A program made the translations under genes and the position numbers. Below, one piece after another: positions 28,755 to 36,758 of a DNA stretch of 64,000 nucleotides. Under the pieces are notes generated by a model that saw only the letters and a list, made by a program, of their open reading frames with translations, was not told the DNA's origin and ran no database searches. The DNA comes from Alphaproteobacteria bacterium (GTDB lineage Bacteria > Pseudomonadota > Alphaproteobacteria > Kiloniellales > DSM-21159), in assembly GCA_030433005.1 (NCBI GenBank), contig JAUILQ010000015.1, forward strand, positions 38,141 to 102,140. Direction: 5' to 3'. Numbering within the stretch: the stretch's first letter is position 1; each line of letters opens with the position of its first letter.

Positions 28755-28846
28755 GGGCCCTCCTTCGGGTCAACGGTGTCCTTGCCGGCGGTGCCGGCGG
28801 CGGCGAGGGGCCCACGAGACGTGGCTCTTTAGCTTTTGTTGACCCG
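28755..28846 (-). promoter_or_regulatory. metY expression platform: SD-sequestering and anti-sequestering pairings
   Basis: On the minus strand the strong AGGAGG site (28759-28764) overlaps GGGCCC at 28755-28760, which can pair with the GGGCCC at 28808-28813, plus two more pairs past a bulge, hiding the site. The aptamer-proximal CGGGUCAAC (28846-28838) is the exact 9-base complement of GUUGACCCG (28774-28766) just before the ribosome site. Forming that pair would use the aptamer's P1 strand, put the upstream GGGCCC in a loop and leave the ribosome site free. Structures are drawn by eye. Confidence 0.6.
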
Positions 28847-28877
28847 GAGCAAGCTGCCCCTCAAATCACCGGGGGCC
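28825..28877 (-). promoter_or_regulatory. SAM-II-family riboswitch aptamer, metY-proximal (possibly SAM-V)
   Basis: Read on the minus strand: P1 strand CCCGG, then UGAUUUGAGGGGCAGCUUGC, P1 partner CCGGG, then UCAACAAAAGCUAAAGAG. UGAUUU, the GCUUGC segment and ACAAA-GCUAAAG match the SAM-II/SAM-V pseudoknot core. It ends 66 bases before the ribosome site. SAM-V shares the SAM-II core and is known to lie ribosome-site proximal in SAM-II/SAM-V tandems, so this copy may be SAM-V. Confidence 0.8.
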
Positions 28878-28920
28878 GGTTGGGCCGGCCAGACCTGAGG
28901 ACGTCGCCGCGCGACGCCCC

Positions 28921-28958
28921 GAACGCAACAAGACCGCCGCGGCTGGCGCCGGGCGGTC
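28921..28958 (-). terminator. Intrinsic terminator between the two SAM aptamers
   Basis: On the minus strand GACCGCC-CGGC-gcca-GCCG-c-GGCGGTC (28958-28932) forms an 11-bp stem with one bulge and a four-base loop, followed by TTGTTGCGTTC. The AGCCGC inside its 3' half (28944-28939) is an exact complement of GCGGCU in the distal aptamer (28982-28977), a segment needed for the ligand-bound pseudoknot. That gives a ready antiterminator in the absence of SAM (inference). Confidence 0.7.
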
Positions 28959-28972
28959 CTTCGAGCCCATCG

Positions 28973-29024
28973 CTTTAGCCGCATTTGTTAAGCGCCCGCA
29001 AGCTGTAGCTCAAATCGGCGCTGG
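28973..29024 (-). promoter_or_regulatory. SAM-II riboswitch aptamer, distal copy
   Basis: Read on the minus strand: P1 GCGCC, then GAUUUGAGCUACAGCUUGC, P1 partner GGGCGC, then UUAACAAAUGCGGCUAAAG. Both the GAUUU loop and AAAUG-GCUAAA closely follow the known SAM-II aptamers upstream of alphaproteobacterial met genes. The UUGC(G) loop segment can pair with (U)GCGG(C) to give the H-type pseudoknot. About 225-275 bases upstream of metY and just before the terminator. Confidence 0.88.
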
Positions 29025-29146
29025 AAGGCGGCAGACTGCTGTCCGTGCCGGCGGCTGTCAAGCCGATTCCAGGCGGCCCGGCCGCGGGCTTCGCCGGGCC
29101 GCGGGCGGCAGGCGTCGGCCTGCCGAGACGGGCGCCCGACGCATGC

Positions 29147-30124
29147 TCAGCCCGGCTGGCCGGAGCGCGCGTGAGCGAGCTGCGCCGCCGGCGCCTCGAC
29201 GCGCGGCGAGGGCTGCAGCATGGGGATGTCGATCTCGTCGCTCGGGACGTAGAGAGCCAGCAGGTCGGGCTCGCCGTCGCGGGCCCGCACCGGCAGCACC
29301 AGCCGCTGCAGGCGGAACCAGTAGGCCTCCTGCTCGGGCCAGGTGAATGGCAGCCGGATGTGGTCGAGGCGCGGCTGCTGGCGTTCCAGCAGGTGTCGCC
29401 GCCGGGCCGGGCAGAGCGTGGTCTCGACGCGGTTCGGCAGCTCCGCCAGGAAGGCCTCCCAGAGGTCCTCGGTGGTCACCGGCCAGGACGGCCGGTCGAG
29501 CGCGCTGTGCCAGAAGCCCAGCGGGCCGCGTGCGTCGCTGTGCGGATAGACGCGGTCCGGGCCGAGCGCCTCGAGCAGGGCGCCGGCGCAGGGCAGGCGG
29601 TCCTGCCAGCGCATGCGCCGCCAGAGATCGAAGGCGTGGCGCAGCGGGATCGAGGCGCGCCCGAGGGTGCGCAGCGGCCGCTCCAGCACCGTCGTGCCGA
29701 GGAAGGGCGTCGCGCCCTGCAGACCGAGCACCTGCTCCATGCGCGTCGCCGCCATGGTGCCGCTGAAGTAGACCTCGTCGATCCAGGCGCCGACGCAGTA
29801 GCGCAGGTGCACGCTGCGGACGTCGCCGTGGCGGCGCCGCACGAAGGCGGCCGCGGCGGCGAGCGCCGTCTCGTCGACCCGGCAGGCGTCCCACTGCACC
29901 GTCAGGCAGCGCGACCCCTTCATCACCTTGACCAGTCGCATCAGGCGGAAGGCAAGGCGATGCGAGCGCTCGTCCTCGCCGATCGGCTGGCTGCGCCAGA
30001 GCTCCGCGCTGTTCTGGTCGACGGCCCGGAAGGTGCCGAGGTCGTCGACCCACCAGACCTGCTCGTTGCTGCGACAGCGAGCCATCCACGAGGCGGCGCT
30101 CGTCGAACCTGTGTTCCCCTGCAC
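29147..30124 (-). CDS. Protein of unknown function
   Basis: A 325-residue soluble protein that I do not recognise. It starts at a GTG (30122-30124) preceded by GGGGGGGACC. It has no signal peptide or membrane segment. Notable features are many Trp/Arg residues (VWWVDDLGTFRAVDQNSAEL, WRRMRWQDRLP), a WDACRVDET segment, GPDRVYPHSDARGPLGFWHSALDRPSWP and a C-terminal LPVRARDGEPDLLALYVPSDEIDIP. A PAS-like opening (VDDLGTFRAVDQNSAELWR) is possible but weak. Codon use and GC match the neighbours, supporting a real gene. Divergent from the valine-degradation operon. Confidence 0.6.
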   Translation of the reverse strand: MQGNTGSTSAASWMARCRSNEQVWWVDDLGTFRAVDQNSAELWRSQPIGEDERSHRLAFRLMRLVKVMKGSRCLTVQWDACRVDETALAAAAAFVRRRHGDVRSVHLRYCVGAWIDEVYFSGTMAATRMEQVLGLQGATPFLGTTVLERPLRTLGRASIPLRHAFDLWRRMRWQDRLPCAGALLEALGPDRVYPHSDARGPLGFWHSALDRPSWPVTTEDLWEAFLAELPNRVETTLCPARRRHLLERQQPRLDHIRLPFTWPEQEAYWFRLQRLVLPVRARDGEPDLLALYVPSDEIDIPMLQPSPRVEAPAAQLAHARSGQPG

Positions 30125-30548
30125 GGTCCCCCCCGGTCCCTAGCCTATGCCGACGCCTGTCCGCCCGGCCGAAGGCTGCCCTTCTCTTGTCCCCCGACTT
30201 CCCTGCCGAAGCCTGCCTGGCCTGTCCTGCGGCCCGTCGGGCGTCCGCCTCGCCGGCGACCCCGGTGCCCGACCCCGGCTTTCTCAGCTAAGCCGCAGGA
30301 GAGCGTCGTCAATCCTCGCCGACAGGTTGCAAAACTCCGGTAACCCTGCAGCGTATAGCGGAGTCGTCCGGCAGCGCAAATCAAGCAATCGCGAGCGGTC
30401 GGCCGACAAGGTCGCTCCCCGGATCGCCGGCTGGATCGCCGGCTGGATCGCCGGCTGGATCGCCGTGGCGCCTCGCGGATAGAGTGGCACCACGAAGCCG
30501 GCACGCGGGCGAACGGCAGCCGCCGGCGCAGAGAGGAGAGGGCGCGGG
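30125..30548. other. 424-bp divergent intergenic region
   Basis: No gene is seen in this stretch between the unknown protein and isobutyryl-CoA dehydrogenase. It is somewhat less GC-rich than its surroundings around 30300-30400 and includes the 12-bp repeat array at 30421-30464. Promoters for both directions are expected, but no clear -35/-10 pair is recognised. Confidence 0.6.
30421..30464. repeat. 12-bp tandem repeat, 3.7 units
   Basis: The unit ggatcgccggct is repeated three times in full and then as ggatcgcc, directly and without spacers, in the promoter region of the isobutyryl-CoA dehydrogenase gene. Copy-number variation by slippage is likely. Confidence 0.8.
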
Positions 30549-31691
30549 ATGGATTTCGAACTCAGCGAGGAGCAGGAGGCCTTCCGCGACGTCGCCCGGG
30601 GCTTCGCGCGCGACGAGATGGCGCCGCACGCGGCCGACTGGGACGCCGGCTGCGTCTTTCCCGTCGAGGCGCTGCGCAAGGCCGCGGCGCTCGGCTTCGC
30701 CGGGATCTACGTGAAGGACGACGTCGGCGGCTCCGGCCTGTCGCGCCTCGACGCCGCGCTGATCTTCGAGGAGCTGTCGGCGGCCTGTCCCTCGACCGCC
30801 GCCTACATCTCGATCCACAACATGGCGGCCTGGATGATCGACCGCTTCGGCGGCGACGCGCTGCGCCGGCGCATCCTGCCGAAGCTGATGACCATGGAGC
30901 ACTTCGCCTCCTACTGCCTGACCGAGCCGGGCCACGGCTCGGACGCCGCCAACCTGCGGACCTCGGCCGAGCGGCGCGGCGACCACTACGTCCTGAACGG
31001 CCAGAAGGCCTTCATCTCGGGCGGCGGCGCCAGCGACCTCTACGTGGTCATGTGCCGTACCGGTGCCCCCGGGCCCAAGGGCATCTCGACGCTGGTCGTG
31101 CCGAAGGACACGCCCGGCCTGTCGTTCGGCAAGAAGGAGGTCAAGCTGGGCTGGAACAGCCAGCCGACCGCCGCGGTGATCTTCGAGAACGCCGAGGTGC
31201 CGGTCGAGAACCGCCTGGGCGAGGAGGGCGAGGGCTTCCGCATCGCCATGATGGGCCTGGACGGCGGCCGGCTGAACATCGGCGCCTGCTCGATCGGCGG
31301 CGCGCGCGCCTGCCTGGAGATGGCCCGCGACTACGTGCGCGAGCGGCGGCAGTTCGACCGGCCGCTGGCAGACTTCCAGGCGACCCAGTTCAAGCTGGCG
31401 GACATGGCTACCGAGCTCGAGGCCTCGCGCCTCCTGATCCATCAGGCGGCGGCGAAGCTCGACGCGGCGGCCCCCGATGCGACCAAGCACTGCGCCCTGG
31501 CCAAGCGCTTTGCCACCGACGCCGGCTTCCGCATCGTCAACGAGGCGCTGCAGCTGCACGGCGGCTACGGCTACATCCGCGAATACCCGATCGAGCGCTA
31601 CCTGCGCGACCTGCGCGTCCACCAGATCCTGGAGGGCACGAACGAGATCATGCGGATGATCGTCGCCCGAAAGCTGCTGGCCGAGGCATGA
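30549..31691 (+). CDS. Acyl-CoA dehydrogenase, probably isobutyryl-CoA dehydrogenase
   Basis: A 380-residue FAD enzyme. Hallmarks are [77 protein letters not shown] and [21 protein letters not shown] with the catalytic Glu in ILEGTNEIM. The [10 protein letters not shown] and W-N-SQPT segments resemble isobutyryl-CoA dehydrogenase (ACAD8-like), and the operon also encodes the next valine-pathway steps. It would convert isobutyryl-CoA to methacrylyl-CoA, passing electrons to ETF. The stop overlaps the next gene's start (ATGA). Confidence 0.88.
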   Translation: MDFELSEEQEAFRDVARGFARDEMAPHAADWDAGCVFPVEALRKAAALGFAGIYVKDDVGGSGLSRLDAALIFEELSAACPSTAAYISIHNMAAWMIDRFGGDALRRRILPKLMTMEHFASYCLTEPGHGSDAANLRTSAERRGDHYVLNGQKAFISGGGASDLYVVMCRTGAPGPKGISTLVVPKDTPGLSFGKKEVKLGWNSQPTAAVIFENAEVPVENRLGEEGEGFRIAMMGLDGGRLNIGACSIGGARACLEMARDYVRERRQFDRPLADFQATQFKLADMATELEASRLLIHQAAAKLDAAAPDATKHCALAKRFATDAGFRIVNEALQLHGGYGYIREYPIERYLRDLRVHQILEGTNEIMRMIVARKLLAEA

Positions 31692-33160
31692 GCGAGGAGG
31701 ACGCTGGGCAGGCCGCGGCGCCGGCCGGCGACCTCGAGGCCGCGCTCGGCGCCGCCTGGGCACAGCTCCGGGCGGGCGACGTCGACGGCGCGCGGCTGGC
31801 CGGGCTGCGGATCCTCGGCCGGGACCCGGAGCACGGCGGCGCCAAGCGCCTGCTCGGCGGCATCGCAGCGCACAACGGGGACCTGGAGTCGGCCCGCCTG
31901 CTGCTCGCCGAGGCGGCGGCCGCGGCGGGCGGAGGCGAGGAGGCGGCGCGAGCGGTCCACGAGCTCGGCTGCCTGGCGTTCGCCCAGCAGGACTACGAGG
32001 CCGCGGCGGCGCGTTTTCTCGAGGTCCTCGAGGCGCGGCCCGACCATGCCGACGCCGTCGCCAACCTCGCGTCGGTTCGCCTCGTGCAGGGCCGCCACGA
32101 GGAGGCCAGGACGCTGTTCGAGCGCGCCCTGGCGCTGTCGCCCGGCAACGTGCAGGTGCTGAGCGCCCTCGGCCGGCTGGCGGCGCAGGCGGGCGACTAC
32201 GCCCGCTCCCTGCGGCTGCTGGCGCAGGCCAGCGCCCTAGCGCCGGCCGATGGCCAGATCGAGCAGGCGGTCGCCCAGGTCGCCGGCCTGCACCGGCTCG
32301 CCTGGCACTTCCCGATGATGAACGACGCCCGCCGCAACCGGGCGTTCCGCAGCGCCATCGAGCGGCGGGTCCGGCCGGGCGACCTGGTGCTCGAGATCGG
32401 CACCGGCTCCGGCCTGCTGGCGATGATGGCGGCGCGCGCCGGCGCCGAACGGGTGATCTCGCTGGAGCTGGTGCCGCAGCTGGCCGAGCTGGCGCGCGGC
32501 GTGATCGCGCGCAACGGCTATGCCGACCGTGTCGAGGTGCTGCCGATCTCCTCGCGGGTCGCGCAGGTCGGCGAACACCTGCCGCGGCCCGCCGACCTGC
32601 TGATCGCCGAGGTCCTCGACGCCAACCTGCTGGGCGAGGACCTGCTGGGTACGCTGGTCGACGCCCGCGAGCGACTGCTCGCGCCCGGCGCCGGGGTGCT
32701 GCCGGAGCGGGTCCGGCTGATGGGCCGGCTGGTCGAGAGCGAGGTGCTGGAGCGCTACGTCTCGGTCGGCGAGGTCGAGGGCTTCGACCTCTCGGCCTTC
32801 GAACGCCTGGCCCTGGCGCCGCTCATGCGCTTCGACAGCGTGCGCCTCGGGAACCGGGCGCTGAGCGCGCCCTTCGAGGTCATCGACCTGGACCTGACCG
32901 GCCCGCTCGCGCTGAGCGGCAGCCGGCGGATCGAGGTGGCGGCCGAGGCTGCCGGGCGGCTCGACGCCCTGGTGCTGTGGATCGACATCGAGGTCGACGG
33001 CGAGGCCGGCTACAGCGGCGACCCCGAGGGCGCGTGGTCGAGCTGGCACCAGGCGGTCCAGCCGGTCGCCGGGCGGCCGGCGCTGGAGCCCGGCCGGCGC
33101 ATCGCCGTCGGCCTGGAGTGGCACCGCCGCTTCGCCTTCTTCGACATCGGCCTGCTCTGA
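31688..33160 (+). CDS. TPR-PRMT-type protein arginine methyltransferase homologue
   Basis: A 490-residue cytoplasmic protein. Tetratricopeptide repeats fill about residues 20-190 ([59 protein letters not shown]). A SAM-dependent methyltransferase follows with motif [18 protein letters not shown] (about 234) and E in ISLELVP. Features of the PRMT fold are then visible: the double-E-like loop [13 protein letters not shown] (about 306-318), the beta-barrel from about 340, and [10 protein letters not shown] (about 450), matching the THW loop. The layout recalls eukaryotic PRMT9/PRMT7. Its ATG overlaps the acyl-CoA dehydrogenase stop, so it is co-translated with valine genes. Target unknown; Arg methylation is inference. 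Confidence 0.75.
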   Translation: MSEEDAGQAAAPAGDLEAALGAAWAQLRAGDVDGARLAGLRILGRDPEHGGAKRLLGGIAAHNGDLESARLLLAEAAAAAGGGEEAARAVHELGCLAFAQQDYEAAAARFLEVLEARPDHADAVANLASVRLVQGRHEEARTLFERALALSPGNVQVLSALGRLAAQAGDYARSLRLLAQASALAPADGQIEQAVAQVAGLHRLAWHFPMMNDARRNRAFRSAIERRVRPGDLVLEIGTGSGLLAMMAARAGAERVISLELVPQLAELARGVIARNGYADRVEVLPISSRVAQVGEHLPRPADLLIAEVLDANLLGEDLLGTLVDARERLLAPGAGVLPERVRLMGRLVESEVLERYVSVGEVEGFDLSAFERLALAPLMRFDSVRLGNRALSAPFEVIDLDLTGPLALSGSRRIEVAAEAAGRLDALVLWIDIEVDGEAGYSGDPEGAWSSWHQAVQPVAGRPALEPGRRIAVGLEWHRRFAFFDIGLL

Positions 33161-33261
33161 CCGCTTCGCGAGGCGGGCTGGATTCCGCGCCGCGCCTCTT
33201 CTAAACAGGGCCGCGACGGCAGCGGCACGACGAACCGGACAGACAGGGCAGGCCAGAGGCT

Positions 33262-34362
33262 ATGGACGACAGGGGCATGGACGAGACGGCGGAGATCCTC
33301 TTCGAGCAGCGCGGCGCGGTCGGGCTGGTGACGCTGAACCGGCCGAAGGCCCTGAACTCGCTGACCCTGGAGATGATCCGCGCGTTCCAGCCGAAGCTCG
33401 ACGCCTGGGCCCGCGATCCCTCGGTCAGCGCCGTGGTCATCCGCGGCGCCGGCGAGAAGGCCTTCTGCGCCGGCGGCGACGTGCGCGCCGTCTGGCAGGC
33501 TGGCAAGGACGGCGCCGAGGGGGAGCGCGGCGAGCTGACGAAGCAGTTCTTCCGCGAGGAGTACGTCCTCAACCGCACGATCTTCCGCTTTCCCAAGCCT
33601 TACATCGCGCTGATCGACGGCATCACCATGGGCGGCGGCGTCGGCCTGTCGGTCCACGGCATGATCCGGGTCGCCGGCGACCGCACCATGGTCGCCATGC
33701 CGGAGACCGCGATCGGCCTGTTCCCCGACGTCGGCGGCTCCTATTTCCTGCCGCGGCTGCCCGGCAAGGCGGGCCTCTACCTGGCGCTGACCGGGCACCG
33801 CGTGAAGGCGCCGGACGCGCGCTATCTGGGCATCGCGACGCACTACGTGCCGAGCGACCGCCAGCAGGAGCTGCTCGAGGCGCTCTGCGCGGCCGAGTAT
33901 CCGGGCGACGGCGGCAGCGGCGCCGAGGCCGCGGTCAACCGCTTCGCGGTCTTCGCCGGCGGCGCCGAGCTGCATCGGCGCCAGGAGCGCATCGACCGGC
34001 TGTTCTCCGGCGAGAGCGTCGAGGCGATCCTGCGCGCGCTCGAGACCGAGGCCGGAGCCGAGGAGGACGGCTGGGCCGCCGAGCAGCTCGACATCCTGTC
34101 GAAGCGCTCGCCGACCTCGATGAAGGTCGCCTTCGAGCAGCTGCGCCGCGGCGCCAACCTGACCTTCGAGGACTGCATGACCATGGAGTACCGCCTCAGC
34201 CAGGCGGCCATGGCGGGCCACGACTTCTACGAGGGCATCCGCGCGGTGCTGGTCGACAAGGACCATGCGCCGACCTGGCGTCCGGCGGCGCTCGCCGACG
34301 TCGATTCGGCGCTGGTCGAATCGCACTTCAAGAGCCTCGGCGAGCGCGATCTGACGTTCTGA
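33262..34362 (+). CDS. 3-hydroxyisobutyryl-CoA hydrolase / enoyl-CoA hydratase-isomerase family
   Basis: A 366-residue crotonase-fold protein. GVVTLNRPKALNSL-like VGLVTLNRPKALNSLTLEM, FCAGGDVRAVWQAG, ITMGGGVGLSVHG (oxyanion hole), ETAIGLFPDVGGSYFLPRL and the long C-terminal extension with CMTMEYRLSQAAM are typical for 3-hydroxyisobutyryl-CoA hydrolase. The hydrolase removes CoA to give 3-hydroxyisobutyrate in valine breakdown. The first ATG is taken; one five codons later is an alternative. The neighbouring genes encode the steps before and after. Confidence 0.9.
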   Translation: MDDRGMDETAEILFEQRGAVGLVTLNRPKALNSLTLEMIRAFQPKLDAWARDPSVSAVVIRGAGEKAFCAGGDVRAVWQAGKDGAEGERGELTKQFFREEYVLNRTIFRFPKPYIALIDGITMGGGVGLSVHGMIRVAGDRTMVAMPETAIGLFPDVGGSYFLPRLPGKAGLYLALTGHRVKAPDARYLGIATHYVPSDRQQELLEALCAAEYPGDGGSGAEAAVNRFAVFAGGAELHRRQERIDRLFSGESVEAILRALETEAGAEEDGWAAEQLDILSKRSPTSMKVAFEQLRRGANLTFEDCMTMEYRLSQAAMAGHDFYEGIRAVLVDKDHAPTWRPAALADVDSALVESHFKSLGERDLTF

Positions 34363-34422
34363 GCGTCGGCAGCGCCGGTCGCCGAGGACCGGGGCTGGCG
34401 CAGACCGGTCCGCCCCCTCTAT

Positions 34423-34504
34423 CGTCATCCCCGCGCAGGCGGGGATCCAGGGCCGCAGGCTCGGAGCGGGACGGCCCTGGATCCCCGCCTGCGCGGGGAT
34501 GACG
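34423..34504. repeat. Dispersed palindromic repeat (copy 2), 32-bp perfect arms
   Basis: The left arm 34423-34454 (cgtcatccccgcgcaggcgg then ggatccagggcc) and the right arm 34473-34504 are exact reverse complements around an 18-base spacer. It lies between the hydrolase and dehydrogenase genes of the valine pathway, and shares its core with the element at 122-233. Its transcript would fold strongly and could terminate or protect the upstream mRNA; no T-run is present. Confidence 0.85.
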
Positions 34505-34532
34505 GACAAGAACGCGGCCACGGGAGGACGTC

Positions 34533-35432
34533 ATGGCGACGATCGGTTTCATCGGGCTCGGCAACATGGGCGGGCCGATGGCGCGCAACCTGGCCAAGGC
34601 CGGGCATGCGGTGAAGGGCTTCGACCTGGCGCCGGCGGCGCTCGAGGCGGCGCGCGCCGGCGGCGTCGAGACGGTCGATTCGGCCGAGCTGGCGGCGCGC
34701 GGCGTCGAGGCGGTCTTCACGATGCTGCCCGCCGGGCCGCAGGTGCGCAGCGTCTACGGCGGCCCCGACGGCGCCAGCGGCCTGCTCGCCGCCGCCGACA
34801 GGGGCACGCTGTTCCTCGACTGCTCGACCATCGACGTCGACAGCGCCCGCGCCGTCCACGCCGCGGCCGAGGCGGCCGGGCACCTGATGGTCGACGCCCC
34901 GGTCTCCGGCGGCGTCGCCGGCGCCGAGGCGGCCAGCCTGACCCTGATGGTCGGCGGCAGCGAGGCCGCCTTCGCCAGGGCCGAGCCGCTGCTGCAGGCG
35001 GTCGGCAAGAAGGCGATCCACGCCGGCGGCGCCGGCAACGGCCAGGTCGCCAAGGCCTGCAACAACATGATGCTCGGCATCTGCATGCTGGCGACCTGCG
35101 AGGCCTTCACCCTGGCCGAGAAGCAGGGCCTGGAGCCGAAGGTGCTGTTCGACATCGCCTCGGCCGCTTCCGGCATGAACTGGGCGATGCTGAACCACCA
35201 TCCGCTGCCCGGCATCGTCGAGACCGCGGCCTCGAACCGCGACTACAAGCCCGGCTTCGCCGCCGCCATGATGCACAAGGACCTGAAGCTCTCCCAGGCC
35301 GCGGCGGCCAGCGCCGGCGTCGCGACGCCGCTCGGCGCTGAGGCGGCGCAGCTCTACACGCTGTTCGTCAACGGCGGCCACGGCGACCTGGACTACTCGG
35401 CGATCGTCAAGCTGATCCGGGGCGAGGGGTAG
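34533..35432 (+). CDS. mmsB: 3-hydroxyisobutyrate dehydrogenase
   Basis: A 299-residue NAD-dependent beta-hydroxyacid dehydrogenase that makes methylmalonate semialdehyde from 3-hydroxyisobutyrate. It has the N-terminal Rossmann motif GFIGLGNMGGPMARNLAKAG, the substrate-binding VDAPVSGGVAGAEAASLTLMVGG, and the catalytic Lys in GNGQVAKACNNMMLGI (about K172), followed by KDLKLSQAAA. The ATG has a GGGAGGACGTC ribosome site. Length is normal. The next step, MmsA, is not in the window. Confidence 0.92.
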   Translation: MATIGFIGLGNMGGPMARNLAKAGHAVKGFDLAPAALEAARAGGVETVDSAELAARGVEAVFTMLPAGPQVRSVYGGPDGASGLLAAADRGTLFLDCSTIDVDSARAVHAAAEAAGHLMVDAPVSGGVAGAEAASLTLMVGGSEAAFARAEPLLQAVGKKAIHAGGAGNGQVAKACNNMMLGICMLATCEAFTLAEKQGLEPKVLFDIASAASGMNWAMLNHHPLPGIVETAASNRDYKPGFAAAMMHKDLKLSQAAAASAGVATPLGAEAAQLYTLFVNGGHGDLDYSAIVKLIRGEG

Positions 35433-35456
35433 CCGGCCTCGGCCGGTCGGCCGCGA

Positions 35457-35473
35457 CTTAAGCCTCTCTTAAG
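35457..35473. promoter_or_regulatory. CtrA-box-like site upstream of the MarR-type gene
   Basis: The sequence cttaagcctctcttaag contains TTAA-N7-TTAA (35458-35461 and 35469-35472), the consensus spacing bound by the alphaproteobacterial cell-cycle regulator CtrA. The two cttaag halves repeat at 11 bp, one helical turn. It lies 73 bp upstream of the ATG of the MarR-type gene. Binding by CtrA is inference; the site could equally bind the MarR protein itself. Confidence 0.5.
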
Positions 35474-35545
35474 GGCCTTCGCTGCATCTTCGAGACAAGT
35501 TCGCCGAAACTTACGCGCGAGTTTTGCGAAAGAAAGGTCGAGAGG

Positions 35546-36025
35546 ATGAAGACGAGCTACCTGCAGACGATCCAGCTGGTCGAGCGCCTGCACCGCCAGT
35601 GTCTCGAACTGGTCAAGGCCGAGCTGGAGCGCCTGGCCATCCGCGACCTGAACAACGTCCAGGCGCTGATCCTCTTCAACATCGGCGAGGAGGAGCTGAC
35701 GGTCGGCGAGCTGACCCAGCGCGGCTACTACCTGGGCTCGAACGTCTCCTACAACGTCAAGAAGCTGGTCGAGAACGGCTACCTGATCCAGCAGCGCTCG
35801 CTGCACGATCGCCGCTCCTTCCACGTCAAGGCGAGCGAGCGCGGCGTCGCGGTCTACCGCCACCTTAACGCGCTGTTCGAGCGTCACGTCGAGGAGATGC
35901 CGGACGCCGGCTTCTCGGCCGAGTCGCTGAACGACGCCGGCCGCGTGCTGTCGCGCCTGCTGCGCTTCTGGTCGGCTCCGAGTTCCGGCCGGGCGCCCTC
36001 GCTGACCGCCGACGCGGCGGCCTGA
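35546..36025 (+). CDS. MarR-family winged-helix regulator (LdtR-like)
   Basis: A 159-residue DNA-binding protein. The winged helix is at about residues 35-105: LNNVQALILFNIGEEELTVG, ELTQRGYYLGSNVSYNVKKLVENGYL (recognition helix), and the wing RSLHDRRSFHVKASERG. The GYYLGSNVSYNVKKL segment is typical of a conserved alphaproteobacterial MarR subgroup that includes LdtR. It probably acts as a dimer, with terminal helices at each end. An AT-rich leader carries the CtrA-box-like site. It ends adjacent to the convergent lrgB gene (stop codons touch). Confidence 0.85.
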   Translation: MKTSYLQTIQLVERLHRQCLELVKAELERLAIRDLNNVQALILFNIGEEELTVGELTQRGYYLGSNVSYNVKKLVENGYLIQQRSLHDRRSFHVKASERGVAVYRHLNALFERHVEEMPDAGFSAESLNDAGRVLSRLLRFWSAPSSGRAPSLTADAAA

Positions 36026-36754
36026 TCAGAACAGCAGCCGGACCAGCAGCGGCAGCAGCGCGGCCGTCGCCAGGGCGTTGAGGCCCATGGCGAGGCCGGA
36101 GAAGGCGCCGGCGACCTCGTCGATCTGCAGGGCCCGCGCCGTGCCGATGCCGTGGGCGGCGACGCCGATGGCGAAGCCGCGCGTCTTCCAGTCCCTGATC
36201 CTCAGAAGATTCAGCGTGTGCGGCGCCAGCACGGCGCCGGCGATGCCGGTCAGGATGACCAGGACCGCGGTCAGCGAGGGCAGGCCGCCGATCTGCTCGG
36301 CGATGCCCATGGCGACCGGCGTGGTCACCGACTTCGGCGCCAGCGACAGCAGGGTCTCCAGGCTGGCGCCAAGCGCCCAGGCGATGCCGACCGCCGAGCC
36401 GGCGGCGGTCAGCGAGCCGGCGACCAGCGCGACCAGCAGCGGCAGGGCGTGGCGCCGGACCTGGCGGAACTGGCGGTAGAGCGGCACCGCCAGGGCGACG
36501 GTCGCGGGCCCCAGCAGAAAGTGCACGAACTGCGCGCCCTCGAAGTAGGTCGGATAGTCGGTGCCGGTCAGCAGCAGCAGTCCGACCAGCAGCAGCACCG
36601 CGATCAGCACCGGGTTGGCCAGGGGATTGAGCTTCGCCCGGCGGTACAGCCAGTCGCCGGCCAGGTAGGCGGCCAGCGTGACGGTCAGGCCGACCAGCGG
36701 GGTCTCGGCCAGGTAGACCCAGATCCGCCAGAGCTCCTCGTCGACCCCGCCCAT
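36026..36754 (-). CDS. lrgB: LrgB/CidB family membrane protein
   Basis: A 242-residue inner-membrane protein with six to seven hydrophobic segments and hallmarks FVHFLLGPATVALAVPLYRQ, LAPKSVTTPVAMGIAEQIGGLPSLTAV and GFAIGVAAHGIGTARAL. The family, with LrgA, is linked to holin/antiholin-like or glycolate/pyruvate transport roles. It lies 4 bp after lrgA on the same strand, so the two are co-transcribed. Confidence 0.9.
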   Translation of the reverse strand: MGGVDEELWRIWVYLAETPLVGLTVTLAAYLAGDWLYRRAKLNPLANPVLIAVLLLVGLLLLTGTDYPTYFEGAQFVHFLLGPATVALAVPLYRQFRQVRRHALPLLVALVAGSLTAAGSAVGIAWALGASLETLLSLAPKSVTTPVAMGIAEQIGGLPSLTAVLVILTGIAGAVLAPHTLNLLRIRDWKTRGFAIGVAAHGIGTARALQIDEVAGAFSGLAMGLNALATAALLPLLVRLLF

Positions 36755-36758
36755 CGCC

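Noticed and set aside
30421..30464. CRISPR array
   Set aside because: Repeats are 12 bp, directly adjacent, with no spacers and no cas genes.
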